Source of the DNA: Methylophilus sp.
GTDB taxonomy: Bacteria > Pseudomonadota > Gammaproteobacteria > Burkholderiales > Methylophilaceae
Assembly: GCA_030696695.1 (NCBI GenBank)
Contig: JAUYRP010000034.1
Coordinates: 734,599 to 798,598 of the forward strand
Length of the DNA stretch: 64,000 nt
Direction: 5' to 3'
Shown here piece by piece: positions 18,559 to 28,949 of this stretch. Position 1 is the first letter of the stretch; the number at the start of each line of letters is the position of its first letter. The position numbers and the translations under genes are program-made. The notes beneath the pieces were generated by a model, which worked only from the letters and a program-made list of their open reading frames with translations, ran no database searches and was not told the origin of the DNA.

Positions 18559-18588
18559 GTTAAAAAGGCGCTTAGGCGCCTTTTTAAC
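18559..18588. terminator. Rho-independent terminator after the SRPBCC gene
   Basis: Perfect 13-bp arms GTTAAAAAGGCGC / GCGCCTTTTTAAC with a 4-base loop TTAG, immediately downstream of the SRPBCC stop codon. Confidence 0.92.
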
Positions 18589-18716
18589 GTCTGGAATACA
18601 TTTTAGCAATACAAATTTGGGTAATCGTAATTACTGCTGATCATCAACTGAAATCCCCAAAGCGGACTAATTATCTTTTGTAAATTCAATTGAAATCATA
18701 GTATTTAGAATTAATA

Positions 18717-18737
18717 AAGCCCGCTTATGGCGGGCTT
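18717..18737. terminator. Terminator for the leftward DUF1508 gene
   Basis: Stem AAGCCCGC / GCGGGCTT with loop TTATG, flanked by A-rich and T-rich runs. It lies 18 bases past the stop of the leftward DUF1508 gene and may act in both directions. Confidence 0.82.
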
Positions 18738-18755
18738 GTTTTTAATTACTACTAA

Positions 18756-19088
18756 CTAGTTTAAATCGACAGTCTCTGCATCTGGTGCATTCTTCTTTAC
18801 AGACTCAATCCCGTTATCTCTTGCAGATGCAGATTCATATGACTCACTGGTGCCAATTACTTGGCCATTCGTTGCCTTAAGATTAAACATAAACTTACCA
18901 GACGCTGTCTCTTTACGCTCATAGCGAGCATCATCAGGGGCATTTGATTTAACTGATGCAATGCCGTTTGTGCAACCTGATTTCGCAGAATATCCTTCGC
19001 TAGCTAGAATGGTTTGTCCATTGCCTGCTTTTAGTCTAAATCTAAATTCACCTGCTTTGTCGGTGTATATCTCGAATTTACCTGCCAT
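18756..19088 (-). CDS. DUF1508 (YegP-like) protein
   Basis: A 110-residue protein made of two tandem DUF1508 repeats. The first is FEIYTDKAGEFRFRLKAGNG and the second is ASGKFMFNLKATNGQVIG, each followed by a SY..S...GI.SVK.NAPD unit. An ORF runs upstream to 19157, but AAGGGGA stands just before the ATG at 19088, which fits family length. The function of YegP-like proteins is unknown. It is monocistronic, with its own terminator. Confidence 0.88.
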   Translation of the reverse strand: MAGKFEIYTDKAGEFRFRLKAGNGQTILASEGYSAKSGCTNGIASVKSNAPDDARYERKETASGKFMFNLKATNGQVIGTSESYESASARDNGIESVKKNAPDAETVDLN

Positions 19089-19367
19089 ATGATTCCCCTT
19101 AGTATTTGTATTAGTTGGATAACATTCAGGATGTGATTGACTCAACCACTTCACCATACAGAAATTCTACTACAATCAGCTTGTTTCACACTGAGCAATT
19201 ATTTACTTAAATAGACAAATCAAATAACCACTCTTGTGTCGGTCGTCACAGCGTAACATCATGCAACCAAAGAACATTATCCACATGCACAATTCATTGA
19301 CACACAGCCATATAATCAGCAAAGTAAAGGTTCGCTTGTTATTTTTAATTAACAAAAAGGAAAATAA

Positions 19368-19640
19368 ATGAATAAATCAGAATTAATTGCAGCTATCGCA
19401 ACTCAAGCAGGGATTACCAAGGCTGAAGCAGGACGTGTAATCGATGCGACTACATCTGCAATTACAACCTCACTCAAAAAAGGTGAAGCAGTCACATTGA
19501 TTGGCTTTGGTACCTTCAAAGTGAGCAAACGTGCTGCACGCACCGGTCGTAATCCTCGCACAGGCGCAGAATTGAAAGTAGCTGCTCGGAACGCTCCGGC
19601 ATTCACAGCAGGTAAAGCACTTAAAGACGCAATAAACTAA
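19368..19640 (+). CDS. hupB: DNA-binding protein HU
   Basis: A 90-residue histone-like nucleoid protein that bends DNA as a dimer. It starts [23 protein letters not shown] and carries the family signature [21 protein letters not shown] on the DNA-clasping arm. A clear AAAGGA precedes the ATG. It is monocistronic. The beta-type assignment (hupB) rather than another HU paralogue is a best guess. Confidence 0.93.
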   Translation: MNKSELIAAIATQAGITKAEAGRVIDATTSAITTSLKKGEAVTLIGFGTFKVSKRAARTGRNPRTGAELKVAARNAPAFTAGKALKDAIN

Positions 19641-19900
19641 TATCAATTACACTGTTTATAGGGTCGCAGGGAATATCTTGCGTCCCAGATATTCACTATC
19701 TGATGACTTCGCTTAACTAGTAAAAGTCAACAAATTTAGTGTTTTATTCTAATCTTTCTCTAATATACTTAGTGCGTAAATTAATGCTAATTTGCTGAGA
19801 AATAATTATGTTCACACTTAATTTTAAAACGATAAACTAAGCAACAAAAGTAGCGATAGTTTAAAGTTTACGACCATAGGCTAATTGGTAATATGACCTC

Positions 19901-22900
19901 ATGCGATTTTCAATCAAAAATGAGCTTATGACTAAGCTAGGGTTAAAAATTGATACATATGCCAAATCAAGGTTCTTGCTTTGGTTTATGACTGTGTCAG
20001 CATTTCTGATGGGAATTATTCTGACTTCAGCTGTTTGGGAATATACCAAGCAGCAACAATCCAATCATCTTTCAAAAGAATTTAATTTCACCACTGAACA
20101 AATCGCAAATAATATTTATAACAGGGTATATGGTTATGAAATTGCGATGCGAGGAGTCAAGGCATACTTTCAAGGCTCGTATAACGTAACTCCAAATGAG
20201 TTTAAAAAATATATAAGTGATTTGCAGATTGACAGAGCCAAGTCTGGCATACAGGGCGTCGGTTTAGTTGAGTTAGTAAAAGATTCAGACAGGGCGAATC
20301 ACATACAGACTCAGCGTAAACTACAACACAAAAATTATCAAATAAGACCTGATGGAAAACGAGAGTTTTACGCCCCAATAGTCAGAATGGAGCCGTTAAA
20401 TGATGCGAATTTGAAAGCGATTGGTTTTGATGTCTTGACTAATTCAGCAGCTAAATTTGCAATGGAACAAGCACGTGATAATAATTCAATCACCATCACT
20501 TCACCCATAACACTAATACAAGATGCAGATAAAGATAACTCTTTTGCGTTTGTTATGTATTTACCGATTTATAAAAATGGCGAACAGATAGAAACAGTTA
20601 ATCAACGCAAAAATGCAATTCAATCATGGGTCGACGTCCCTTTTCGAATTAACGATTTGATGAGTGGATTAAAAGGTGAGATACCGAATGATGTCTTTAT
20701 TGAAATCTATGATGGAGGTTCAATTGAAGATCAAAAAAAGATGTACCAATCAGCACTTGGCAATAACAGAAGTGATATAGGAAAGAAACAACTAAGTCTA
20801 GTTAAACGACTAGAAATTGGTGGTCGTTTGTGGACTTTGCTAACTAAAGTCACGCCTGAATATGAGAAAAGAATAGTTAATCAAAATCATTCAGACATAC
20901 TTTTACTTGCAGGGGTTGTGCTATCAACACTAATTGCTTGGATTACATGGCTACTTGTTAATGGTAAACAAAAAGCCATTACACGTTATAAAAAACTTTT
21001 TGCTCAAGCTGGGGAAGGCGTACTTGTTTTTGACAAACAACACCGAATTGTTGATTGCAATTATTCTGCAGAGCAGATGTTTGGCTATGCACGCGATGCT
21101 TTACTGAAGTTGAAATTGCCAGATATTTTATCGTCTACGGAAGTTACACGATTTAATGAATTTTTAAGTGAGTTAAACACAGGTTCATCATCACTTAGGG
21201 AATGGGAGATGAAAACTAATATTGGTACATCTTTCGTCTCTGAGGTGAGCTCTTCAATACTCGATGTAGACAATTACTTCATTATTCTTAGAGACTTAAC
21301 TGAACGTAAAAATGCCGAACAGAGAATTCAGCGTCTTAATAGAATGTACCTAGCACTTAGTGACACGAATCAAGCGATTGTTCGAATGGACAACGAAAAT
21401 GAGCTGTTCCAGATGGTATGCAAATCTGCTGTGGAGCATGGTGGCATGAAGCTAGCATGGATTGGCCAAGCAGTTGAGTTGGGATCTTCGGTTTACCCTG
21501 CTGCTATTTACTCTGCCGAAACCAGTTTTCTGAAAAAACTTGAGTTATCTGATCGTAATGAGCATTTTAACGGCGATGGTCCGCCTAAGATTGCGATCAT
21601 TGAAAACAGACCAGTAATTTTGAACGATATACAACTTATTGACAGTACGCGGATCAGTGATAGCCGGCAAATTGGATGGGGTTCTGTTGGTAGCTTCCCA
21701 ATACAAAGAAATGGCAAGCAATATGCTGTACTTACTGTCTATCACGACTCTGTGAATGCTTTCGATGAAGAAATGATAGATTTACTTATTGAGATGTCTG
21801 GTGACATTAGTTTCGCTCTAGACAATTTTGATCGTGAAATACAAAGACAGCATGCTCAAAAAATGTTGTTTGAGAGTGAGCAAAAGTTATCTGTGATACT
21901 AAATAACGTTCCTGCTTATATTTATCTTAAAGATCTAGATGATTGCTATTTATTTGCTAATCAGGAAGTGCTTAATTTATGGGGAACTAGTCTAAAAGAG
22001 GTTATTGGCTTCAGTGATGAAAAGTTTTTTGATGCCGAAACGACAAAAAAAATCAAAGAAAATGACAAGAGAGTGCTTGTAAATGGTGAAATACTAGAAC
22101 AGGAAGAAGTAAATACCTCAGTACATACTGGTGAAACTCGCATTTACTGGTCAGTGAAAATTCCATTAAGAAGTGCAGATGGTACTATTTATGGTTTGTG
22201 TGGAATTTCAACCGACATCACGCAACTTCGGTTAGCGGAAGCTGATTCAAGAATAGCCGCCATTTCTTTTGAGTCACAAGTCGGAATGGTCATTACTGAT
22301 AAAAATAAAATTGTTCTAAGAGTAAATCAAGCTTACACAAAAATTTCAGGGTTCAGCGCTGAGCAAGTAGTAGGTCAACCACCCAAACTTATCTGTACAA
22401 GCCATCACGATAGCAATTTTCATGAGCATATATGGGAAGAGGTAGCGAGAAATGGAGTATGGGAAGGCGAAACTTGGAACCGCCGTGAGAACAACGATAC
22501 GTACTCTCAACACTTAATTATCAACGCAGTCGAAGATGCAGATGGAAATATTACTCACTATGTAATATCACTTACAGATACTACAGAAAGTAAAACGGCT
22601 GCATTAAAAATCGAGCAACTCGCATATTTTGATCCTCTTACGCAATTACCGAACCGACGGTTATTGTTAGACCGTCTGAGTCATGCCATAAACACTAGTG
22701 CAAGATCTGGAGAATTAGGTGCGTTACTTTACTTAGATTTAGACCATTTTAAAATCATCAATGATTCTAGAGGACATGATATTGGTGATCTACTTCTAAA
22801 ACAAGTTGCAGAACGCTTACTGGGCTGTGTCAGAGCTGATGACACTGTAGCGAGGCTAGGTGGTGATGAATACGTCATTCTCCTAGAAGGACTCAGCAAG

Positions 22901-23917
22901 TCTGATCATGAAGCTGCGGGGCAAATTGAACAAATTGCACAAAAAATTCAACATGTACTGAGTAAACCATACGTCATAGATAAACATCAGTTTGATGTGA
23001 CAGCAAGTATTGGATTAGTTATGTTTAATGGTCAACATTCATCAGGTGAAGAGTTCCTAAAGCAAGCTGATATTGCTATGTATCAAGCAAAAAAATCTGG
23101 ACGTAATATATTCAAGTTTTTCAATCCTGAGATGCAGAGCAGTATTAATACACGTGTGTTACTTGAAGAAGAGTTACGTAAAGCGCTTGTATTAGGACAA
23201 TTTAAGCTCTTTTATCAGGTACAGGTAGACTTTAACGGAAAGGCGTTCGGTGCGGAGGCGTTAATTCGATGGGAACATCCTGAGCATGGAATAGTCTCCC
23301 CATTTAATTTTATTCCATTGGCTGAGGAAACTGGTCTTATATTACCCATTGGCAACTGGGTACTAAATGATGCCTGTGCTCAACTTAAACAATGGGAAAA
23401 TGATGACACGACAAGGCATCTCTCGATATCAATTAACGTTAGCGCAAAGCAGTTTCATCAAGAAGACTTTGTCGAGCAAGTAAAGTCTGCGGTTGAGAAA
23501 CATCAAATTAAGCCTATGTTGCTTAAACTGGAGCTCACAGAGAGCATGCTCGTGGTCAACATTGAAAATATTATTAATTCTATGAACGCCATTAGAAAAC
23601 TTGGTGTTCGTTTTGAGTTGGATGATTTTGGGACTGGTTACTCATCCTTACAATATCTGAAACGCTTACCACTACATCAACTGAAGATTGATCAGTCATT
23701 TGTACGCGATATCACAACAGATAAAAGTGATAAGGCAATTGTAAAAACCATAGTAAAAATGGCGCAAGGTTTGGGTTTGGAAGTGATTGCTGAAGGCGTA
23801 GAGACTGAAGAGCAGAGGCAGTTGTTGAAAAAAATGGGTTGTAGTTACTACCAAGGTTATTTGTTTGGAAAGCCTGTTCCAATAGAAGCTTTTAAAACTA
23901 ATTTAATTAGTGGTTAA
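19901..23917 (+). CDS. CHASE-PAS-GAF-PAS-PAS-GGDEF-EAL c-di-GMP signalling protein
   Basis: A 1338-residue membrane sensor for c-di-GMP turnover. Order: membrane helix (about 25-48), extracytoplasmic CHASE domain (about 85-290), second helix (about 330-355), PAS (370-470), GAF (495-640), two PAS domains (665-900), GGDEF (910-1085) and EAL (1095-1335). The cyclase motif is RLGGDEY with I-site RADD five residues before; the Phe-to-Tyr change may reduce but need not abolish activity. The EAL domain is complete: AEALIRW, ELTESML, DDFGTGYSS, EGVETEEQ. First of three consecutive c-di-GMP genes. Confidence 0.92.
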   Translation: MRFSIKNELMTKLGLKIDTYAKSRFLLWFMTVSAFLMGIILTSAVWEYTKQQQSNHLSKEFNFTTEQIANNIYNRVYGYEIAMRGVKAYFQGSYNVTPNEFKKYISDLQIDRAKSGIQGVGLVELVKDSDRANHIQTQRKLQHKNYQIRPDGKREFYAPIVRMEPLNDANLKAIGFDVLTNSAAKFAMEQARDNNSITITSPITLIQDADKDNSFAFVMYLPIYKNGEQIETVNQRKNAIQSWVDVPFRINDLMSGLKGEIPNDVFIEIYDGGSIEDQKKMYQSALGNNRSDIGKKQLSLVKRLEIGGRLWTLLTKVTPEYEKRIVNQNHSDILLLAGVVLSTLIAWITWLLVNGKQKAITRYKKLFAQAGEGVLVFDKQHRIVDCNYSAEQMFGYARDALLKLKLPDILSSTEVTRFNEFLSELNTGSSSLREWEMKTNIGTSFVSEVSSSILDVDNYFIILRDLTERKNAEQRIQRLNRMYLALSDTNQAIVRMDNENELFQMVCKSAVEHGGMKLAWIGQAVELGSSVYPAAIYSAETSFLKKLELSDRNEHFNGDGPPKIAIIENRPVILNDIQLIDSTRISDSRQIGWGSVGSFPIQRNGKQYAVLTVYHDSVNAFDEEMIDLLIEMSGDISFALDNFDREIQRQHAQKMLFESEQKLSVILNNVPAYIYLKDLDDCYLFANQEVLNLWGTSLKEVIGFSDEKFFDAETTKKIKENDKRVLVNGEILEQEEVNTSVHTGETRIYWSVKIPLRSADGTIYGLCGISTDITQLRLAEADSRIAAISFESQVGMVITDKNKIVLRVNQAYTKISGFSAEQVVGQPPKLICTSHHDSNFHEHIWEEVARNGVWEGETWNRRENNDTYSQHLIINAVEDADGNITHYVISLTDTTESKTAALKIEQLAYFDPLTQLPNRRLLLDRLSHAINTSARSGELGALLYLDLDHFKIINDSRGHDIGDLLLKQVAERLLGCVRADDTVARLGGDEYVILLEGLSKSDHEAAGQIEQIAQKIQHVLSKPYVIDKHQFDVTASIGLVMFNGQHSSGEEFLKQADIAMYQAKKSGRNIFKFFNPEMQSSINTRVLLEEELRKALVLGQFKLFYQVQVDFNGKAFGAEALIRWEHPEHGIVSPFNFIPLAEETGLILPIGNWVLNDACAQLKQWENDDTTRHLSISINVSAKQFHQEDFVEQVKSAVEKHQIKPMLLKLELTESMLVVNIENIINSMNAIRKLGVRFELDDFGTGYSSLQYLKRLPLHQLKIDQSFVRDITTDKSDKAIVKTIVKMAQGLGLEVIAEGVETEEQRQLLKKMGCSYYQGYLFGKPVPIEAFKTNLISG

Positions 23918-23934
23918 ACGTTAAGGTTTAACAT

Positions 23935-26217
23935 ATGAATTTAGTTAAAAGTTATTTGCAGAATAATCTCTTTGTGAGGGTTCACTGCATGGCCATGATG
24001 CTGCCTAAATCCCTTCAGATAGCAATATTTAGCTTCATAATTTCTATTCTCTTGGCTTTGAATACTGCAGATGTGCATGCAGAAAACAGACCAAATGTAA
24101 GTAAAGTAGACTTAACCTCTGAAGAACTCAATTGGATTGCAGTTAATAAAACTGTCACTGCTGCCGTCAAGGCAGGGTGGATGCCGATTGAGTATAAAAT
24201 TGAAAGTGAGCCTAGTCGTGGAATTTCTGTTGATTACTTAAGGAAGATTACAGAACTCACTGGTCTCAATTTTAAAATCGTCGAGTATAACGAGGTTTTT
24301 GACCATACTAAAGTACAGCTAGTGACAGGCTTAGTTGGTAAATCAGGGCTTGATCACTACTCAAAAATTTATCCTCCACACCTTCATATTCCTTATGCAA
24401 TATATATCAACAAAGGCGCTAAAAACGATTACCGTACCGTCAATTTAGATGACCTAAGTTCTGCAAGGGTCGCAATTTACAAAAATGCTTCTTTTGGAAA
24501 TGAGCTCAAAAGAATATATCCGCGAATGCAATTAGTTTATGTGGAAATAGCGGATGAAGCTTTTGAGTATTTGAAGAACAATACTATAGATGCTTATATT
24601 GGAAATGAGTTTGTGATTGATTACCACATAGAGTTTCATCGATTAGGATTTGCGCAAAAATCATCTGCAACAAGATTTGAATCAATAGTCAGTATGGCGG
24701 TGCGAGATGATGAACTAATTCTTCATTCTATTATTACCAAGTCACTAAAAAAGATCGGCGCTGATAATCCCCAAATTATTGATTATTGGAAAACACCAGT
24801 TTCTGCAGTAAACAGTCTATTTAAAATATTATCGGCATTATTTCTATTGGCTTTTGTGGGATTGATCTTCAAGCTTTTATCCATACGGAAAAAATCAAAG
24901 ATCGAAGCTTTAGAAAATCAGAAAATGATATGGAATCAGGCGAATTTTGACCGACAAACCAATCTTCCTAATCGAAACTTCTTTGAAAGAAAAATCAAAG
25001 AAGTGATTCAAGACGCTAAGGCTCAAAGCACAAATTTTGCTGTTTTGTTTTTAGATTTAGATGACTTTAAGTACGTTAATGACATTTCAGGTCACTCCGT
25101 TGGCGATCAACTTCTTCATGAAGCATCAAAGAGAATATGTAAATGTGTTGCTGAAAACGACTTTACTGCAAGAATTGGCGGTGATGAGTTCGTGATTATC
25201 GTTCAGAGAATTAAGGATGTTTTATTTATAAATGGACTCTGTCAAACAATTCTAGATGAGCTAAGGCGACCATTTAGTATTAATGATCATGACTATTATA
25301 TTTCTGCAAGCATAGGCGTGTCCTTATTCCCTAAGGACACAGAAACATATGAAGAGCTTCTGAGCTATGCAGATCAAGCCATGTATCAGGCTAAAAAACT
25401 GGGTAGAGACAGATATGCATATTTTACTGAGGAGTTGCAAGCAAAAATAAACGAAAAAATAACGATTACCAACAGTTTGCGACAGGCGTTAGATGGCAAT
25501 CAATTCGAATTAGTCTATCAGCCTATAGTTGACCTTAGCACACTAAAAGTAGGAAAAGCGGAAGCATTAATTCGTTGGCACCATCCCGAGCAAGGTTTGA
25601 TACGTCCGGATCAGTTTATCGGTATTGCTTAGGAGAGTGGCTTAATTCACCCGCTTGGAAAATGGATATTAAAACAGGCCATCCAAGATTTAAAGTATTT
25701 ACATCAACACTTCGGAGATGACTTTAGCGTGGCAATTAACATCTCCCCAATTCAATTTTCACAACCTCAAAGTTTTGTAGACTTTTTATTGGAACTTGAT
25801 TCAAACCATATCTCTCCAGATGTCATATGTTTTGAAATAACAGAAGGTTTATTGCTAGCACCCTCGGAAGTAGTGACCAATACAATTAAGTTACTAAAAG
25901 ATAAAGGTGTGAAATTCTCAATCGATGATTTTGGTACTGGCTACTCAGCATTGGCATACCTAAGAAGTTTTGATATTGACTTTCTCAAGATAGATAAGGC
26001 ATTTACACGTGATTTAGATTCAGACCTCTATAACAGCTCTTTGTGTCAGTTTATTATTTTAATGGCCCACAATTTAGATATCCAGGTTATCTCTGAAGGA
26101 GTTGAACACCAAATACAAGAAAGTGTTTTGAGAAAATTGGGGTGTGATTTTGTTCAAGGGTATTTACATGGAAAACCTATGTCCAAACATGAGCTTGTGA
26201 AGCTTAAATCGATGTGA
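23935..26217 (+). pseudogene. Periplasmic-binding-domain GGDEF-EAL protein broken by an in-frame amber codon
   Basis: The frame runs from 23935 to 26217 (761 codons) but has a TAG at 25630-25632. Upstream: a signal segment, a solute-binding-protein-3 type sensor domain (about 55-290), one membrane helix (about 298-318), a GGDEF domain with RIGGDEF (I-site degenerate, AEND), and the start of an EAL domain (AEALIRWHHPEQGLIRPDQF). The TAG replaces the glutamate of the family motif FIxxAEESG. The rest of EAL continues intact after it (AINISP, EITEGLL, DDFGTGYSAL, EGVEHQI). Either a cyclase with an inactive phosphodiesterase stub or a full protein made by readthrough. Confidence 0.88.
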
Positions 26218-26269
26218 TTTGAAGTCAATTACTAGTGCCACATTACCCACTTTATACAAGGATTGTGCC

Positions 26270-27691
26270 GTGGTAAATACAACAGAGCTAAACCGACTAT
26301 CTGCTGTCAGAAAATTAGAAATATTGGACTCAGAGAATGAGAAAGACTTTGATGATTTGGTCTCACTTGCTGTATTGGTCTTTGAAGTTCCAATATCGAC
26401 TGTAACCATCATGGATAGTTACAGGCAATGGTTTAAAGCCTCCGTGGGATTAAATGTTAAAGAGACTTCCAGAGATATTTCATTTTGCAATCATGCTATT
26501 CAACAATTTGAACCTATGATTGTGCCAGATGCTTCACTAGACTCCAGGTTTGTGAATAATCCGCTTGTAACAGGTGAACCTCACCTTGCTTTTTATGCAG
26601 GCGTTCCATTACTCAATTCAGATAATTTAGCCATAGGTACTTTCTGTATTATGGACAGTAAGCCTAAACATCTTACAGCTAAACAGATTGATATATTGAA
26701 TGCAATTGCAAACCAAGTAGTAAAACTTTTAGAGCTTAGGGCTGAGCGTAACAAATATCGTGACTTAGTGTTAGAAAAAGACATCGTCAATAAAGAGTTA
26801 GCAGAAATCAAACAAAGGTGGCAGTTTGCAATCGAGGGTTCCGGTGATGGTGTCTGGGATTGGAATATCCAAACCAATAAAACTTTTTTTTCTAAGAGAT
26901 GGAAGAGTATGCTTGGTTATGAGGTTGATGATATTCCTAATACCTATCAAGCATTTGCATCCCTCATCCATAAAGACGATATACCCAATATCACTAAAAA
27001 ATTGAATGATTACCTTGCTGGAAAAACTAGCGAATTCAAATCTGAAATCAGGCTGTTATGCAAAGACAACAGCTACAAGTGGATATTATCAAGAGGAATG
27101 GTAGTCGAGTTTGATCCCGGTGGTTTGCCTAAACGAATGGCAGGTACTCATACAGATATCTCTTCACGAAAGCAAACGGAAGAAGTGATATGGCGCCAAG
27201 CCAATTTTGACCTCTTAACAGGTTTACCTAACAGAAGGATGTTCTTTGATAGATTAAAAGAGGAAATCAAAAAGGCCACGCGTGCCAGAAGCAAGTTTGC
27301 CTTAATGTTTATAGATCTTGATGGCTTCAAGGAAGTAAACGATAAATATGGGCATAAAACGGGAGATAACTTGTTAATACAAGTAGTTAAGCGCGTAAGC
27401 CAATGTATTCGTGCTTGTGATACTTTTTCAAGACTGGGTGGTGATGAGTTTACTATCATACTCACTGAATTAAACAGCGTTGAAGATATTGATTTTGTTG
27501 CAACCAAGGTTTTAGGTGTGATTAACCAACCTTTTCAATTGGGCGTGAATAAAGTGATGATTTCTGCAAGTATAGGCGTATCAATTTTTCCTGAACATAC
27601 TAAAGAAAGTGATGCACTTATTTCACTTGCCGATGCCGCAATGTATACGGCCAAAACCCAGGGCAAAAACCGATGGATAATAGCTTCATAG
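26270..27691 (+). CDS. GAF-PAS diguanylate cyclase
   Basis: A soluble 473-residue c-di-GMP synthase. A GAF domain (about residues 20-165, with FCNHAIQQFEPMIVPDAS) is followed by a short coiled coil, a PAS domain with PAC (about 190-305, GVWDWNIQTNKTFFSKRW) and a GGDEF domain (310-473). The active site is RLGGDEF and the I-site RACD is five residues before it. The frame is open from a TTG at 26219, but AAGGA stands well before the GTG at 26270, which I prefer. It follows the broken gene closely and is probably in the same transcript. Confidence 0.85.
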   Translation: MVNTTELNRLSAVRKLEILDSENEKDFDDLVSLAVLVFEVPISTVTIMDSYRQWFKASVGLNVKETSRDISFCNHAIQQFEPMIVPDASLDSRFVNNPLVTGEPHLAFYAGVPLLNSDNLAIGTFCIMDSKPKHLTAKQIDILNAIANQVVKLLELRAERNKYRDLVLEKDIVNKELAEIKQRWQFAIEGSGDGVWDWNIQTNKTFFSKRWKSMLGYEVDDIPNTYQAFASLIHKDDIPNITKKLNDYLAGKTSEFKSEIRLLCKDNSYKWILSRGMVVEFDPGGLPKRMAGTHTDISSRKQTEEVIWRQANFDLLTGLPNRRMFFDRLKEEIKKATRARSKFALMFIDLDGFKEVNDKYGHKTGDNLLIQVVKRVSQCIRACDTFSRLGGDEFTIILTELNSVEDIDFVATKVLGVINQPFQLGVNKVMISASIGVSIFPEHTKESDALISLADAAMYTAKTQGKNRWIIAS

Positions 27692-27762
27692 TATGTTTTA
27701 AATTGAGAATAAATGCAGTCCATAACTCGAAATCTTATGTCTGCTTTGTCCCCATAACGCGA

Positions 27763-27783
27763 AAATCCCCTTAGCGGACATTG
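27763..27783. repeat. Copy of a dispersed AAATCCCC..AGCGG.CATT motif
   Basis: AAATCCCCTTAGCGGACATTG, one of at least eight variants of this short intergenic motif in the window. A partial second copy, TTTGTCCCCATAACGCG, lies about 20 bases before it. Confidence 0.5.
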
Positions 27784-27814
27784 CTAGCAACACCCGCATA
27801 TCATCTCAGTGATA

Positions 27815-28050
27815 TTAAAGTCTATCAAATGGACTTGTTACAGACCTAGCAACCTCAATTACATGTGTATAGATCATTGTAGTTTGTAAACTTCTATGGC
27901 CAAGTAATAACTGTATCGTTCTGATGTCTGTACCCGCACTTAACAAATGAGTTGCAAATGAATGGCGCAAAGTATGCACAGACGCATGCTTTTTGATACC
28001 AGCTTGAACTAATGCTATCTTGAACGCGCGCTGAATCGTCAAAGCTGACC
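27815..28050 (-). pseudogene. C-terminal fragment of a tyrosine recombinase (IntI/XerD-like)
   Basis: About 75 residues with the C-terminal catalytic half of a tyrosine recombinase: [12 protein letters not shown] (H-x-x-R), [10 protein letters not shown] and the nucleophile region MIYTHV. The ending VTSPFDRL resembles that of integron-type integrases (SPLDAL/DRL). Reading upstream, the frame meets a stop within about ten codons and the family's N-terminal domain and first catalytic Arg are missing, so this is a relic. It could be what is left of an integron integrase or of another cassette-type recombinase. Confidence 0.75.
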
Positions 28051-28356
28051 TTTAACAACACAACTTAATACTGCTTCATTCGGCCCAAACCAGACGTTCA
28101 TTTAAGATCAAAATATCTTCAGGAGGCGGGTCGATTCACTAATGGTCATCTAGGAATCTTGAGTGTCCTCCAAAGAGCCTGTGTCTAGAAGACCAACTCC
28201 ACGCTAAGTTAAAGCTAATGAAAAGTAAAAGTTTATGAAGAAAAGAGCGAGGGTTACGCTTCAATTAACTCAAGAAATGGCTGTCAAAGATTTATCTGAT
28301 CATTTAAGGTATTGGGATATGTTAAAAACATTTTAGACGAGGCTAGTTTAATTCTC
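28051..28356. other. Non-coding remnant region
   Basis: No convincing gene was seen. The stretch between the integrase fragment and the next promoter holds a GGCCCAAACCAGACGTTCA-type sequence (about 28080) resembling intergenic repeats next to integrase remnants. It also holds short frames without ribosome binding sites. Confidence 0.4.
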
Positions 28357-28384
28357 TTGACATAGTTAGCCAGCTAACTATAAT
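28357..28384 (+). promoter_or_regulatory. Consensus sigma-70 promoter with embedded palindromic operator
   Basis: TTGACA (28357-28362), a 16-base spacer and TATAAT (28379-28384): both hexamers are perfect. The spacer is filled by the perfect dyad ATAGTTAGCCAGCTAACTAT (28362-28381), so a dimeric repressor bound there would cover the whole promoter. It faces the secreted NTF2-like gene at 28477. The regulator is not evident nearby. Confidence 0.8.
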
Positions 28385-28476
28385 GACGCTAATCAATTTG
28401 ATTTTACAGTTTGTCGTTAGAAATCAATATTTTTTAGAGTTGTTATTCACTAAGTTTAATTAGGAGAAATTTTAAA

Positions 28477-28935
28477 ATGAAAAATTTGTTAAGTGGTGCA
28501 TGTGTATCTTTGCTATTAGCTTTGGGGCTATCGACTAGCGCAATGGCTGAGGATAGCAGTATTAACTCGACCGTTGAATCAGCAAACTCAGCTTGGAATC
28601 AAGCGCTAAATACTGGTAATGCAAAAGCGTTGTCAAACCAATATGCAGAAAATGCAACACTATCTCCTGGAGATGGGAAAATCCTGGTTGGAAGAGCCGA
28701 AATTGAAAAACTATTCAAAAGCTTTGTTGAAAACGGCGTTCACAACCATGCGATAGAAGTGGTCAATGTCGGCGGAACTGGAAACGTCATTTACCAAATA
28801 TCCAAATGGAGCGCCAACGGAGCAAAAGTTAATGATAAAGTGCCAGCCTTTGGTGGAGTAACAACAAGCGTTCTGATCAAGGGTTCTGATGGCAAATGGT
28901 TGACGCAGTCACAAGTCTGGAACGTTGCCAATTAA
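28477..28935 (+). CDS. Secreted SnoaL/NTF2-like protein (DUF4440 type)
   Basis: A 152-residue protein with a signal peptide (MKNLLSGACVSLLLALGLSTSAMA) and a SnoaL-like/NTF2 fold domain. The pattern is VESANSAWNQALNTGNAKALSNQYAENATLSPGDGKILVG, then WLTQSQVWN at the end. AGGAGA precedes the ATG. Members are found as periplasmic binding or isomerase-like proteins; function unknown. The strong, operator-bearing promoter upstream implies inducible high expression (inference). Confidence 0.85.
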   Translation: MKNLLSGACVSLLLALGLSTSAMAEDSSINSTVESANSAWNQALNTGNAKALSNQYAENATLSPGDGKILVGRAEIEKLFKSFVENGVHNHAIEVVNVGGTGNVIYQISKWSANGAKVNDKVPAFGGVTTSVLIKGSDGKWLTQSQVWNVAN

Positions 28936-28949
28936 TTACCAAAACTAAG

